Shown here: one piece after another, positions 38,876 to 46,629 of the stretch | Layout: each line of letters starts with the position of its first letter | Numbering within the stretch: position 1 is the first letter of the stretch | From: Actinacidiphila glaucinigra | Lineage (GTDB): Bacteria; Actinomycetota; Actinomycetes; Streptomycetales; Streptomycetaceae | Direction of reading: 5' to 3' | NCBI RefSeq assembly: GCF_900188405.1 | Contig: NZ_FZOF01000006.1 | Span: 434,001 to 498,000 of the forward strand | DNA: 64,000 nucleotides | The notes under the pieces: generated by a model | Told to the model about the DNA's origin: nothing | What the model saw: the letters and a program-made list of their open reading frames with translations, nothing else | Database searches by the model: none | Position numbers and translations under genes: made by a program

Positions 38876-38893
38876 GATGTGGTGACCTGTCCC

Positions 38894-40069
38894 TTACTTC
38901 GCAGCCAGCTCGGCGGCGCGCTCGGCGGCGCCGTCCATGGTGTCGACCTGCTCCACCAGCGGGTGGTCGGCGTCGGTGAGGATCTGCCGGCCCAGCTCGG
39001 CGTTGTTGCCGTCCAGGCGGACGACGAGCGGCTTGGTGACCTCTTCGCCCTTGGACTTCAGCAGCTCCAGGGCCTGGACGATGCCGTTGGCGACCGCGTC
39101 GCAGGCGGTGATGCCGCCGAAGACGTTGACGAAGACGGACTTGACGTCCGGGTCGCCCAGGATGATCTCGAGGCCGTTGGCCATGACCTCGGCGGAGGCG
39201 CCGCCGCCGATGTCGAGGAAGTTGGCGGGCTTGACGTTGCCGTGGCCCTCACCGGCGTAGGCGACGACGTCCAGGGTGCTCATGACGAGACCCGCGCCGT
39301 TGCCGATGATGCCGACCTCGCCGTCGAGCTTGACGTAGTTGAGGCCCTTGGCCTTGGCCGCGGCCTCCAGCGGGTTCGCGGCGGCGTGGTCGACCAGCGC
39401 CTCGTGCTCCGGCTGGCGGAAGTCGGCGTTCTCGTCCAGGGACACCTTGCCGTCGAGCGCGATGACGCGGCCGTCGGCGACCTTGGCGAGCGGGTTGACC
39501 TCGACGAGGAGCGCGTCCTCGGAGAGGAAGGTCTTCCACAGGGTCTGCAGGATCTCGGTGACCTGGTCGGCGACGTCGGCCGGGAAGGCGGCCGCCTCGA
39601 CGATCTCGCGGGCCTTGGCCGGGGTCACGCCCTCGATGGCGTCCACCGGGATCTTGGCGACGGCCGCGGGGTTGGTGGCCGCGACCTCCTCGATCTCCAT
39701 GCCGCCCTCGACGGACGCGATCGCCAGGAAGGTCCGGTTGGCGCGGTCGAGGAGGAAGGAGACGTAGTACTCGGAGGCGATCTCCGGGGCCAGCTCGGCC
39801 AGCATCACCTTGTGGACCGTGTGGCCCTTGATGTCCATGCCGAGGATCTGGCCGGCCTTGGCGACCGCGTCCTCGGGGTCCGACGCCACCTTCACGCCGC
39901 CGGCCTTGCCGCGGCCGCCGGTCTTCACCTGGGCCTTGACGACAGCCTTGCCACCGAGTCGCTCCGCGACCTCGCGCGCCGCCTCAGGCGTGTCGATGAC
40001 TTCACCGGCCAGCACCGGTACACCGTGCTTGGCGAAGAGGTCCCTCGCCTGGTACTCGAACAGGTCCAC
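38894..40069 (-). CDS. sucC: Succinyl-CoA synthetase beta subunit
   Basis: 391 residues. The N-terminal ATP-grasp domain begins [20 protein letters not shown] and includes [20 protein letters not shown]; nucleotide-binding and Mg residues lie in [20 protein letters not shown]. The C-terminal part has [40 protein letters not shown] and [18 protein letters not shown], typical of SucC. First gene of the sucCD operon. The 343-bp upstream region contains a Crp-type GTGA-N6-TCAC sequence at 40262, about 190 bp from the start codon. Confidence 0.98.
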   Translation of the reverse strand: MDLFEYQARDLFAKHGVPVLAGEVIDTPEAAREVAERLGGKAVVKAQVKTGGRGKAGGVKVASDPEDAVAKAGQILGMDIKGHTVHKVMLAELAPEIASEYYVSFLLDRANRTFLAIASVEGGMEIEEVAATNPAAVAKIPVDAIEGVTPAKAREIVEAAAFPADVADQVTEILQTLWKTFLSEDALLVEVNPLAKVADGRVIALDGKVSLDENADFRQPEHEALVDHAAANPLEAAAKAKGLNYVKLDGEVGIIGNGAGLVMSTLDVVAYAGEGHGNVKPANFLDIGGGASAEVMANGLEIILGDPDVKSVFVNVFGGITACDAVANGIVQALELLKSKGEEVTKPLVVRLDGNNAELGRQILTDADHPLVEQVDTMDGAAERAAELAAK

Positions 40070-40412
40070 GCGCGTCCGTCCTTGGTAATCGCGGTTCGTT
40101 GTCTGCGTGCGTGCCGGGGGCGGTCGTCGCTGACGTCTTCGTAACGAACCCTACGAACGGTCGTACGGGGGGCGCACACGTCGGCCGAGCACGCGGCATG
40201 TCCGTCTCGCAGGTTATCGCCGCACGGGCGGCACGAGTAAATCGGAGATGGTGCGGGAGCGGTGAGAACGGTCACAGACCAGCCGATCGGGGGGTTTCCC
40301 TTGACAGCGCAAGCGCCGCCGGCGCACCGCGGACGGCGCTCCCGGCGGCGTCCGGCCGGAGCGGGCCCGGTCACCGGGAGTGACGGGTCGCTGCCGCCCG
40401 GCCGGCCCGGTG
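40070..40412. other. 343-bp gene-free region between sucC and VWA gene
   Basis: No convincing coding frame. It must hold the sucC promoter (minus strand) and the end of the VWA transcript. Repeated CGAAC/GTTCG elements cluster at 40135-40170 near the sucC start (for example the inverted TTCGTAACGAA). A Crp-like site lies at 40262-40275. A perfect TTGACA (40301) on the plus strand has no -10 or gene behind it. The GC-rich stretch 40340-40412 can fold and may terminate the VWA operon. Confidence 0.5.
40262..40275. promoter_or_regulatory. Crp-like site upstream of sucCD
   Basis: GTGAGAACGGTCAC fits both the general GTGA-N6-TCAC and the Streptomyces-type GTG-N6-GNCAC pattern for Crp. It is about 190 bp upstream of sucC, farther than most activating sites. 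Confidence 0.35.
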
Positions 40413-41618
40413 TCACCCGCCGGGCTCGGGCACGGGCGGCGGCCGCTTCTCGATGGCGGCCGCCATGACCTCGGGGAAGAGGTCCGGGGTGCAGGCGAAC
40501 GCGGGTGCCCCCAGCGCCGCGAGCGCCGCCGCGTGCTCGCGGTCGTAGGAGGGCGCGCCTTCGTCCGACAGCGCCAGCAGCGCCACGAACTGCACGCCGG
40601 ACGCCTTCATCGCGGCGACCCGCTTGAGCATCTCGTCGCGGATGCCGCCCTCGTACAGGTCGCTGACGAGGACGACGACGGTCTCGGCGGGCCGGTTGAC
40701 GAGCGACTGGCAGTAGGCCAGCGCCCGGTTGATGTCGGTGCCGCCGCCGAGCTGCGTGCCGAACAGGACGTCGACGGGGTCGTCCAGATGTTCCGTCAGG
40801 TCGGCGACCGCCGTGTCGAAGACGACGAGCCGGGTGTCGAGGCCGCGCACGGAGGCGAGCACGGCGCCGAAGACGGACGCGTAGACCACGGACGCCGCCA
40901 TCGAGCCCGACTGGTCGACGCAGAGCACGACGTCCTTCCGCACCGCCCGCGAGGCGCGGCCGTGGCCGATCAGCCGCTCGGGCACGACCGTGCCGTGCTC
41001 GGGCAGGTAGTGCCGGAGGTTGGCACGGATCGTGCGGTCCCAGTCGATGTCCCGGTGCCGGGGGCGGTCCACCCGGGCCGAACGGTCCAGCGCGCCGGTG
41101 AGGGCGGCCCGGGTCCGGGTCGCCAGGCGCCGCTCCAGGTCCTCCACCACCTTGCGGACGACGGCACGCGCCGTCTCCTTCGTCGTCGCGGGCATCGCCT
41201 TGTTCAGCGAGAGCAGCGTGCCGACCAGGTGGACGTCGGGCTCGACGGCCTCCAGCATCTCCGGTTCCAGCAGCAGCGCGGACAGCTCGAGCCGGTCGAC
41301 GGCGTCGCGCTGCATCACCTGCACGACGCTGCTGGGGAAGTACCTGCGGATGTCGCCCAGCCACCGCGCGACCTGGGGCGCCGAGCCGCCCAGCCCGCCG
41401 CTCCGCGGGGGAGGTGCCCCGGCGTCGCCGCGCGGCGCGGTGCCGTACAGCGCCTCCAGCGCCTGGTCCATCGCGGCGTCCCGGCCGGTGAGGCGCCGCC
41501 CCGTGCCGTCGGCGGGCCCGCCGCCGAGCACCATCCGCCAGCGGCGCAGCCGCTCGTCGGCGTCCGCACCCGTGTCCGGGCGCTCGCCCGCGACCGGGTC
41601 CTCGTCCGTGTCCTTCAC
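40413..41618 (-). CDS. VWA domain protein (CoxE/ViaA-like partner of MoxR ATPase)
   Basis: 401 residues from GTG 41618, overlapping the DUF5682 gene by 4 nt. The N-terminal 225 residues are helical and hydrophilic, including ARWLGDIRRYFPSSVVQVMQ and RPRHRDIDWDRTIRANLRHY. A von Willebrand A domain follows with the metal-ion-dependent adhesion site intact: VLCVDQSGSMAASVVYASVF (D235, S237, S239), GGGTDINRALAYCQSLVNRP (Thr) and VVLVSDLYEGG (Asp). Its last residues are Pro-rich. VWA proteins of this type work with MoxR AAA+ ATPases, as ViaA does with RavA, as cytosolic chaperone-like assemblies. It is last gene of the MoxR-DUF5682-VWA operon. Confidence 0.85.
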   Translation of the reverse strand: MKDTDEDPVAGERPDTGADADERLRRWRMVLGGGPADGTGRRLTGRDAAMDQALEALYGTAPRGDAGAPPPRSGGLGGSAPQVARWLGDIRRYFPSSVVQVMQRDAVDRLELSALLLEPEMLEAVEPDVHLVGTLLSLNKAMPATTKETARAVVRKVVEDLERRLATRTRAALTGALDRSARVDRPRHRDIDWDRTIRANLRHYLPEHGTVVPERLIGHGRASRAVRKDVVLCVDQSGSMAASVVYASVFGAVLASVRGLDTRLVVFDTAVADLTEHLDDPVDVLFGTQLGGGTDINRALAYCQSLVNRPAETVVVLVSDLYEGGIRDEMLKRVAAMKASGVQFVALLALSDEGAPSYDREHAAALAALGAPAFACTPDLFPEVMAAAIEKRPPPVPEPGG

Positions 41619-43957
41619 GCGTCCCCACCCCCGTCCGCTCCGCCGGGCCCCAGCAGCAGCCGCACGGTGGACAGCGCCGCCTCCGCCCGCTCCTCGTCGA
41701 GCCGCGGGGCGAAGCCCGGCAGGCCCTCCCCCGCGGCGCCACCCGCTCCCCCGCCTCCCGGGCCGCGCCGCACCAGCTCCCCCACCGTGCGCCGCGCCCC
41801 CGCGTCGAAGCCGCCGAAGGTGCGCCGCAGCAGCGGCAGCACGTCGTCGAAGGCCGCCGCCGGCACCGCGGACAGCCAGCCGTCGACCAGCGCGAGCAGC
41901 CGCTCGTCGTGGACCAGCAGCATCCCGCCCCCGGCGAGGAAGCCCTCGACCCAGGCGGCGGCCTCCTGGGGCGGCGTGCCGTGCGACAGGGCGAGTCCCA
42001 TCAGCCGGGCGACCTCGCCGGGCTCCAGGCGGGCATCGTCGAGGAGCAGCCGTGCGGCGCTGCCGCGCAGCAGCCCCGGTATGCCGCGGTCGCGCACGGC
42101 CAGCTTCCGCAGCACGCCGGCCCAGCGGTCGCGCAGCGCGTCGTCACCGAGCAGGACCAGTGCCTGCTGCACCTGCGCGACATGACCGCGCATCTCGGCG
42201 GCGCCGTCCGCGTCGAGCCCCGCGCAGGCGGGCGGGAGCCCGACGCAGACGCGCTCCGCGAGTCCCTCGGCGACCTCGCGCAGCGCCCCCGCGTCCGTGC
42301 CCCGCACGTCGCCGTAGCGCAGCGAGCGCACGAGCGCCGGCAGTGCCTGCGCGAGGTGCGCGACGTCCGGGTCGAGCGCCGCCCGGTCGGCGAGCACCCG
42401 CATCACCGTCGGCAGGGCGTCCGGCAGCCCGGCGAGCAGGCACTGTTCGGCGAGGCCCGTCACCTCGGCGAGCGCCCGCGCGTGCACCGCCGCGTCCTCG
42501 GCCCGGGCGCCCGCCGCGGACTCCACCGTGGTGCCCCACACCCCGGCCTCCGCGACCGCCACGGCGAGTTCCGGCTCCCAGCGCAGCCGCCAGCTCTCCC
42601 GGAAGGTGCCGGTGGTGGCCGTGCGGGACCGGCCCGGCCGCCCCCAGCCGATCCCGAGCATCCGCAGCCGGTGCAGCAACCGGCTGCGTGCGGCGTCGGT
42701 GTCCTTGCGCAGGTCCAGGTCCATCTCCCTCTCCGGTGCCTCCGGCTTCATCCGCAGCCTGCGCTGCTCGCGTGCCAGGTCACGGGCGAGAGGCACCGCG
42801 GGCGCGCCCTCCGGGACCTCGCCCAGCACGTCCCCCACCACCAGCCGGTCCCGGATCAGCGCCAGCGGGACGTCCGATCCGTCGCACATCACCGCCCGTA
42901 CCGCGTCCGTGGTCTCGCCGAGCCCGGGCAGCGGGCGGCCGCGCAGCCCCGCGAGGGTGTCGGCGAGCCGCACCGCCTCGATGACGTGCGCGGAGGAGAC
43001 CGGGAGGTCTTCTTCGCGCAGCAGGCCGGCGACCTTGGTCATCCACCGGGCGACGGGTCGGTCGGGCGAGGTGAACAGATGGCGGTACCAGCCGGGCGAG
43101 TCGATGCCGGCCCCGTAGCCGCCGGCCCGGGAGAGCCTGCGGTGCGTCCAGGGCACCCAGGTGACCTCCACCTTCGCCTTGGGCAGGCCCTTGAGCAGGG
43201 CCCGGTCGGCGGTGACCCCGCCCGTCCGGGCGAGGGCGGGCACGTGCCAGGCCCCGCACACCACGGCCACCCGTTCGTGCGCGCGGCGCGCCTCCCGTAT
43301 CCGCAGCCGCATGTGGGCCTCGCGCACCGCGTCCCCCCGGTGTCCCCCGTCGCCGTAGGTCTCGCGCAGCACGCCCATGGCCTCGGCGAGCGCCCCGAAC
43401 GCCGCCAGCGGGTCAGCCTCCCCCTCGCCGTCCCGGCCGCGGTGCTCGACGGCGTCCTCCCACCAGCGCTCCGGATCGTCGTGGCCGGCCGTCCGCGCCA
43501 GCACGGCGAGCGGGTCGATGCGCGCGTCCGCGGCCCCGGCTTCCTCTTCTGCCCCGTCCCCTTCTTCTCCCTCTCCCTCTCCTTCACGCCGTACCTGTGG
43601 TCCCCGCGGCGCGTCCCTCTCGTCGCGCAGCAGGAGCGAGTGCGCGGCGGGCAGGTCGATGAACCGCACCGCCACCCCGTGTCCGGCCGCCCAGCGGATC
43701 GCCGCCCATTCGGGGGAGAACTCGGCGAAGGGCCAGAAGCCGGCCCGGGACGGCTCGTCCACCACATGGGCGAGCAGCGCGACGGGCGGCCGCATCCCGG
43801 GATCGGCGGCGAGCCCCAGCACCGCGTCGGCCTCCGGCGGGCCCTCGACGAGCACGATCCGCGGCTCCAGCCGGTCGAGCGCGGCCCGCACGGCGCGGGC
43901 CGACCCCGGGCCGTGGTGCCGCACCCCCAGCAGCGCCACCCCTTCCGCGGCGGTCAC
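41615..43957 (-). CDS. DUF5682 family protein, possible TraB/EreA-fold hydrolase
   Basis: 780 residues from GTG 43957, with 4-nt overlaps at both ends. The N-terminus reads GVALLGVRHHGPGSARAVRA, LEPRIVLVEGPPEAD, and about residue 225 VAVVCGAWHVPALAR. The combination of an early HH motif, an EG/E-x-D motif and a late G-x-x-H motif resembles the TraB/ChaN/erythromycin-esterase superfamily, so the first 280 residues could be a metal-dependent hydrolase. This is my inference. An acidic Glu/Gly insertion (about 121-145) interrupts that region. The remaining 500 residues are Leu/Ala/Arg-rich alpha-helical repeats. DUF5682 proteins travel with MoxR, VWA and SWIM genes. Function is unknown. Confidence 0.75.
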   Translation of the reverse strand: MTAAEGVALLGVRHHGPGSARAVRAALDRLEPRIVLVEGPPEADAVLGLAADPGMRPPVALLAHVVDEPSRAGFWPFAEFSPEWAAIRWAAGHGVAVRFIDLPAAHSLLLRDERDAPRGPQVRREGEGEGEEGDGAEEEAGAADARIDPLAVLARTAGHDDPERWWEDAVEHRGRDGEGEADPLAAFGALAEAMGVLRETYGDGGHRGDAVREAHMRLRIREARRAHERVAVVCGAWHVPALARTGGVTADRALLKGLPKAKVEVTWVPWTHRRLSRAGGYGAGIDSPGWYRHLFTSPDRPVARWMTKVAGLLREEDLPVSSAHVIEAVRLADTLAGLRGRPLPGLGETTDAVRAVMCDGSDVPLALIRDRLVVGDVLGEVPEGAPAVPLARDLAREQRRLRMKPEAPEREMDLDLRKDTDAARSRLLHRLRMLGIGWGRPGRSRTATTGTFRESWRLRWEPELAVAVAEAGVWGTTVESAAGARAEDAAVHARALAEVTGLAEQCLLAGLPDALPTVMRVLADRAALDPDVAHLAQALPALVRSLRYGDVRGTDAGALREVAEGLAERVCVGLPPACAGLDADGAAEMRGHVAQVQQALVLLGDDALRDRWAGVLRKLAVRDRGIPGLLRGSAARLLLDDARLEPGEVARLMGLALSHGTPPQEAAAWVEGFLAGGGMLLVHDERLLALVDGWLSAVPAAAFDDVLPLLRRTFGGFDAGARRTVGELVRRGPGGGGAGGAAGEGLPGFAPRLDEERAEAALSTVRLLLGPGGADGGGDA

Positions 43958-45042
43958 GGCGCCACCTCACGGCAGGCGCGGTAGAAGTCCTTCCACCCCT
44001 CCCGCTCGCGGACCACGGTCTCCAGGTACTCCTGCCAGACCACGCGGTCGGCGGCCGGGTCGCGGACCACCGCCCCGAGGATCCCCGCGGCGATGTCCCC
44101 GGCGCGCAGCACACCGTCGCCGAAGTGCGCGGCCAGGGCGAGTCCGTTGGTCACCACGGAGATCGCCTCGGCCGTGGAGAGCGTGCCGGAGGGGGACTTC
44201 ACCTTCGTGCGCCCGTCGGCGGTGACCCCGCCGCGCAGTTCGCGGAAGACGGTGACCACCCGCCGAATCTCGTCCGCGCCCTCCGGGGCGGCGGGCAGTT
44301 CCAGCGAGCGTCCGAGCTGGCGGACGCGGCGGCTGACGATGTCGACCTCCTCCTCCACGGTCGCGGGCAGCGGCAGCACGACGGTGTTGAAGCGCCGGCG
44401 CAGCGCGCTGGACAGCTCGTTGACTCCGCGGTCGCGGTCGTTGGCCGTCGCGATCACGTTGAACCCGCGCACCGCCTGGGTCTCGGTGCCCAGCTCCGGT
44501 ATCGGCAGCGTCTTCTCGGAGAGGATCGTGATCAGCCCGTCCTGGACGTCCGCGGGGATGCGGGTCAGCTCCTCCACCCGGGCGATGCGCCCCTCGGCCA
44601 TCGCCCGCATGACCGGGCTCGGGACCAGGGCCTCCCGGCTCGGGCCGCCGGTGAGCAGCCGGGCGTAGTTCCACCCGTAGCGGACGGCCTCCTCCGGGGT
44701 CCCCGCGGTGCCCTGCACGAGCAGCGTGGAGTCACCGCTGACGGCGGCGGCGAGGTGTTCGGAGACCCAGGTCTTGGCGGTGCCCGGGACACCGAGCAGC
44801 AGCAGCGCCCGGTCGGTCGCGAGCGTGCTGACCACGACCTCCACGATCCGCCGCGGACCCACGTACTTGGGGGTGACGACCGTGCCGTCGGGCAGCTCGC
44901 CGCCGAGCAGGTACGTGGCGACCGCCCACGGCGACAGGTTCCACCGGGCCGGACGCGGCCGGTCGTCGGCCGCCGCGAGAGCCTTGAGCTCATGGGCGAA
45001 CGCGTCTTCGGCGTGCGGCCGGAGTGCGGTGTCCACGGACAT
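43954..45042 (-). CDS. MoxR-family AAA+ ATPase
   Basis: 362 residues from ATG 45042, with GGGGAG 5 nt upstream. Walker A is LLLGVPGTAKTWVSEHLAAA (84-91). The Walker B region reads GRIARVEELTRIPADVQDGL, with Glu-Glu (157-158) where most AAA+ proteins have Asp-Glu. Sensor 1 is in FNVIATANDRDRGVNELSSA and the arginine-finger region is ALRRRFNTVVLPLP. MoxR ATPases remodel or activate proteins with a VWA partner, which is encoded two genes downstream. The minus-strand promoter upstream (45138-45116) carries TTGTCAGTG with an 8-nt spacer to GATGGT, predicting DNA-damage control. About 66 nt of leader separate it from the ATG. Confidence 0.9.
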   Translation of the reverse strand: MSVDTALRPHAEDAFAHELKALAAADDRPRPARWNLSPWAVATYLLGGELPDGTVVTPKYVGPRRIVEVVVSTLATDRALLLLGVPGTAKTWVSEHLAAAVSGDSTLLVQGTAGTPEEAVRYGWNYARLLTGGPSREALVPSPVMRAMAEGRIARVEELTRIPADVQDGLITILSEKTLPIPELGTETQAVRGFNVIATANDRDRGVNELSSALRRRFNTVVLPLPATVEEEVDIVSRRVRQLGRSLELPAAPEGADEIRRVVTVFRELRGGVTADGRTKVKSPSGTLSTAEAISVVTNGLALAAHFGDGVLRAGDIAAGILGAVVRDPAADRVVWQEYLETVVREREGWKDFYRACREVAP

Positions 45043-45115
45043 GGTTCTCCCCTGTTCTCCCATGGAGCCGATGGCGCGGACGCCCCGTCAGCCCCCGCGG
45101 GGCGTCCGCGTTCCC

Positions 45116-45138
45116 ACCATCGCGCACCCCACTGACAA
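45116..45138 (-). promoter_or_regulatory. RecA-NDp/PafBC-type promoter of the MoxR operon
   Basis: On the minus strand TTGTCAGTG (45138-45130), 8 nt, then GATGGT (45121-45116). This matches the TTGTCRGTG-N8-TANNNT damage-inducible promoter except for the first two -10 positions. A second copy faces the other way 39 bp off. Confidence 0.65.
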
Positions 45139-45176
45139 TCACGTCCCCCCGTCAGGAACCCGCAGCTCAGGCCGGT

Positions 45177-45199
45177 TTGTCAGTGCCTGCCCGTAGCGT
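45177..45199 (+). promoter_or_regulatory. RecA-NDp/PafBC-type promoter of the SWIM gene
   Basis: TTGTCAGTG (45177-45185), 8 nt, then TAGCGT (45194-45199): an exact fit to TTGTCRGTG-N8-TANNNT. The -10 ends 7 nt before ATG 45207, so the mRNA is probably leaderless. Confidence 0.8.
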
Positions 45200-45206
45200 C
45201 GTTGCC

Positions 45207-46574
45207 ATGGACGGGATGGACGGACAGCGGACGGAGCGGTGGACCGCCGACCAGGTCCTGGCACTCGCGCCCGACACCTCGTCACGCGAGGCCGGGGCGG
45301 GCCTGGCGGCGGCTGCCCACTGGTCCGGGACGGGGAGCTCGGGCACCGCGGTGTGGGGGTCGTGTGCGGGCAGCGGCGGCACCCCGTACCAGGCGGTGGC
45401 CGACACGGCGGGGCCGGCCTTCGGGTGCAGCTGCCCCAGCCGCAAGGTCCCGTGCAAGCACGCTCTCGCGCTGCTCCTGCTGTGGGCCGGGGGCGAGGTG
45501 GGGCCGGCCGCACACGGGGGCGGCCGGCCCGACTGGGTCACCGAATGGCTGGACGCGCGCCGCGCGCGCGAGGAGGGGACGGAGCGGGGCGAGCGCGGGA
45601 CGTCCGGCGGTGACCGGGAGGCGGCGCGCAGGCGGGCCGAGCGCCGGGCGGGACGGGTCGCCGCCGGGGCGACGGAGCTGGAGCGGCGGCTGGCGGACCT
45701 GCTGCGGGGAGGCCTGGCGGGCGCGGACCGCGAGGGGTACGGGTGGTGGGAGGAGACGGCGGCCCGCATGGTCGACGCCCAGGCCCCCGGTCTCGCCTCG
45801 CGGGTACGTGAGCTGGGCGCGCTCGCGGGGTCCGGGGGCGACTGGCCGTCGCGGCTGCTGGAGGAGACGGCGCTGCTGCACCTGCTGGCCAGGGGCTGCC
45901 TGCGGCAGGAGGCTCTTCCCGGGCCACTGGCGGCCACCGTCCGGTCCCGGGTCGGCTTCACGGTGGACTCGGCGGAACTCCTGGCCGGGCCGACGGTGCG
46001 CGACCGCTGGCTGGTCCTGGCGCGGCACGACACCGCCGAGGACCGTCTCACCACCCGCAGGACCTGGCTGTACGGGGAGGCCGGCGGCCGTACCGCACTG
46101 CTGCTGTCCTTCGGGGCGGCGGGCAGGGCGCCGGAGCCCGCGCTGCAGGTCGGCCTCGGCCTCGACGCGGAGCTGGCCTTCCACCCGGCGGCCCGTCCGC
46201 TGCGGGCGGTTCTCGGGCCTGGGCACAGCGCGCCCCTGCCGGGCCGCGTGCCACCGGGCGTACCGGTGGCGGCGGCGCTCGACAGGTACGCGCGGGCCGT
46301 GGCCGGCGATCCGTGGCTGGACGCCTGGCCGGTCGTGCTCGCCAGTGTCGTGCCGATACCCGGAGGGGCGGGCTGGCAGGTGGCGGACGCGGACGGGAGC
46401 GACGCCGTCCCGGTCGTGGCGGGCGGCGCCGGTGCCGGAGCGGGGCTGTGGCGCCTCGCGGCGGTCTCCGGCGGCCACCCGGTGACGGTGTTCGGCGAGC
46501 TGGGCCACCAGGGCTTCCGCCCGTTCACGGCCTGGGCCGGTACGGACACGGAACCGGTACCGCTGACGGTGTGA
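45207..46574 (+). CDS. SWIM zinc-finger protein
   Basis: 455 residues from ATG 45207, 7 nt after the -10 box and without a Shine-Dalgarno. The SWIM zinc motif CxC-x6-CxH is exact in FGCSCPSRKVPCKHALALLL (C74, C76, C83, H85). SWIM fingers bind DNA or proteins and occur in recombination and chromatin factors. The N-terminal part (TADQVLALAPDTSSREAGAG, AVWGSCAGSGGTPYQAVADT) is conserved in this family. After a charged Arg/Glu helix (REEGTERGERGTSGGDREAA) the C-terminal 300 residues have no recognised fold. It precedes a DUF5691 gene by 55 nt and is divergent from the MoxR operon, a linkage conserved in many bacteria. Confidence 0.85.
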   Translation: MDGMDGQRTERWTADQVLALAPDTSSREAGAGLAAAAHWSGTGSSGTAVWGSCAGSGGTPYQAVADTAGPAFGCSCPSRKVPCKHALALLLLWAGGEVGPAAHGGGRPDWVTEWLDARRAREEGTERGERGTSGGDREAARRRAERRAGRVAAGATELERRLADLLRGGLAGADREGYGWWEETAARMVDAQAPGLASRVRELGALAGSGGDWPSRLLEETALLHLLARGCLRQEALPGPLAATVRSRVGFTVDSAELLAGPTVRDRWLVLARHDTAEDRLTTRRTWLYGEAGGRTALLLSFGAAGRAPEPALQVGLGLDAELAFHPAARPLRAVLGPGHSAPLPGRVPPGVPVAAALDRYARAVAGDPWLDAWPVVLASVVPIPGGAGWQVADADGSDAVPVVAGGAGAGAGLWRLAAVSGGHPVTVFGELGHQGFRPFTAWAGTDTEPVPLTV

Positions 46575-46629
46575 TCCCGCCCGGGATCCCCGCGGGCGGC
46601 CGCGTGGAGACGACGACGATGGGGGACCG

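Noticed and set aside
40301..40306. Perfect TTGACA as a -35 box
   Set aside because: No -10 hexamer at 16-19 nt and no plus-strand gene follows before the VWA gene on the other strand.
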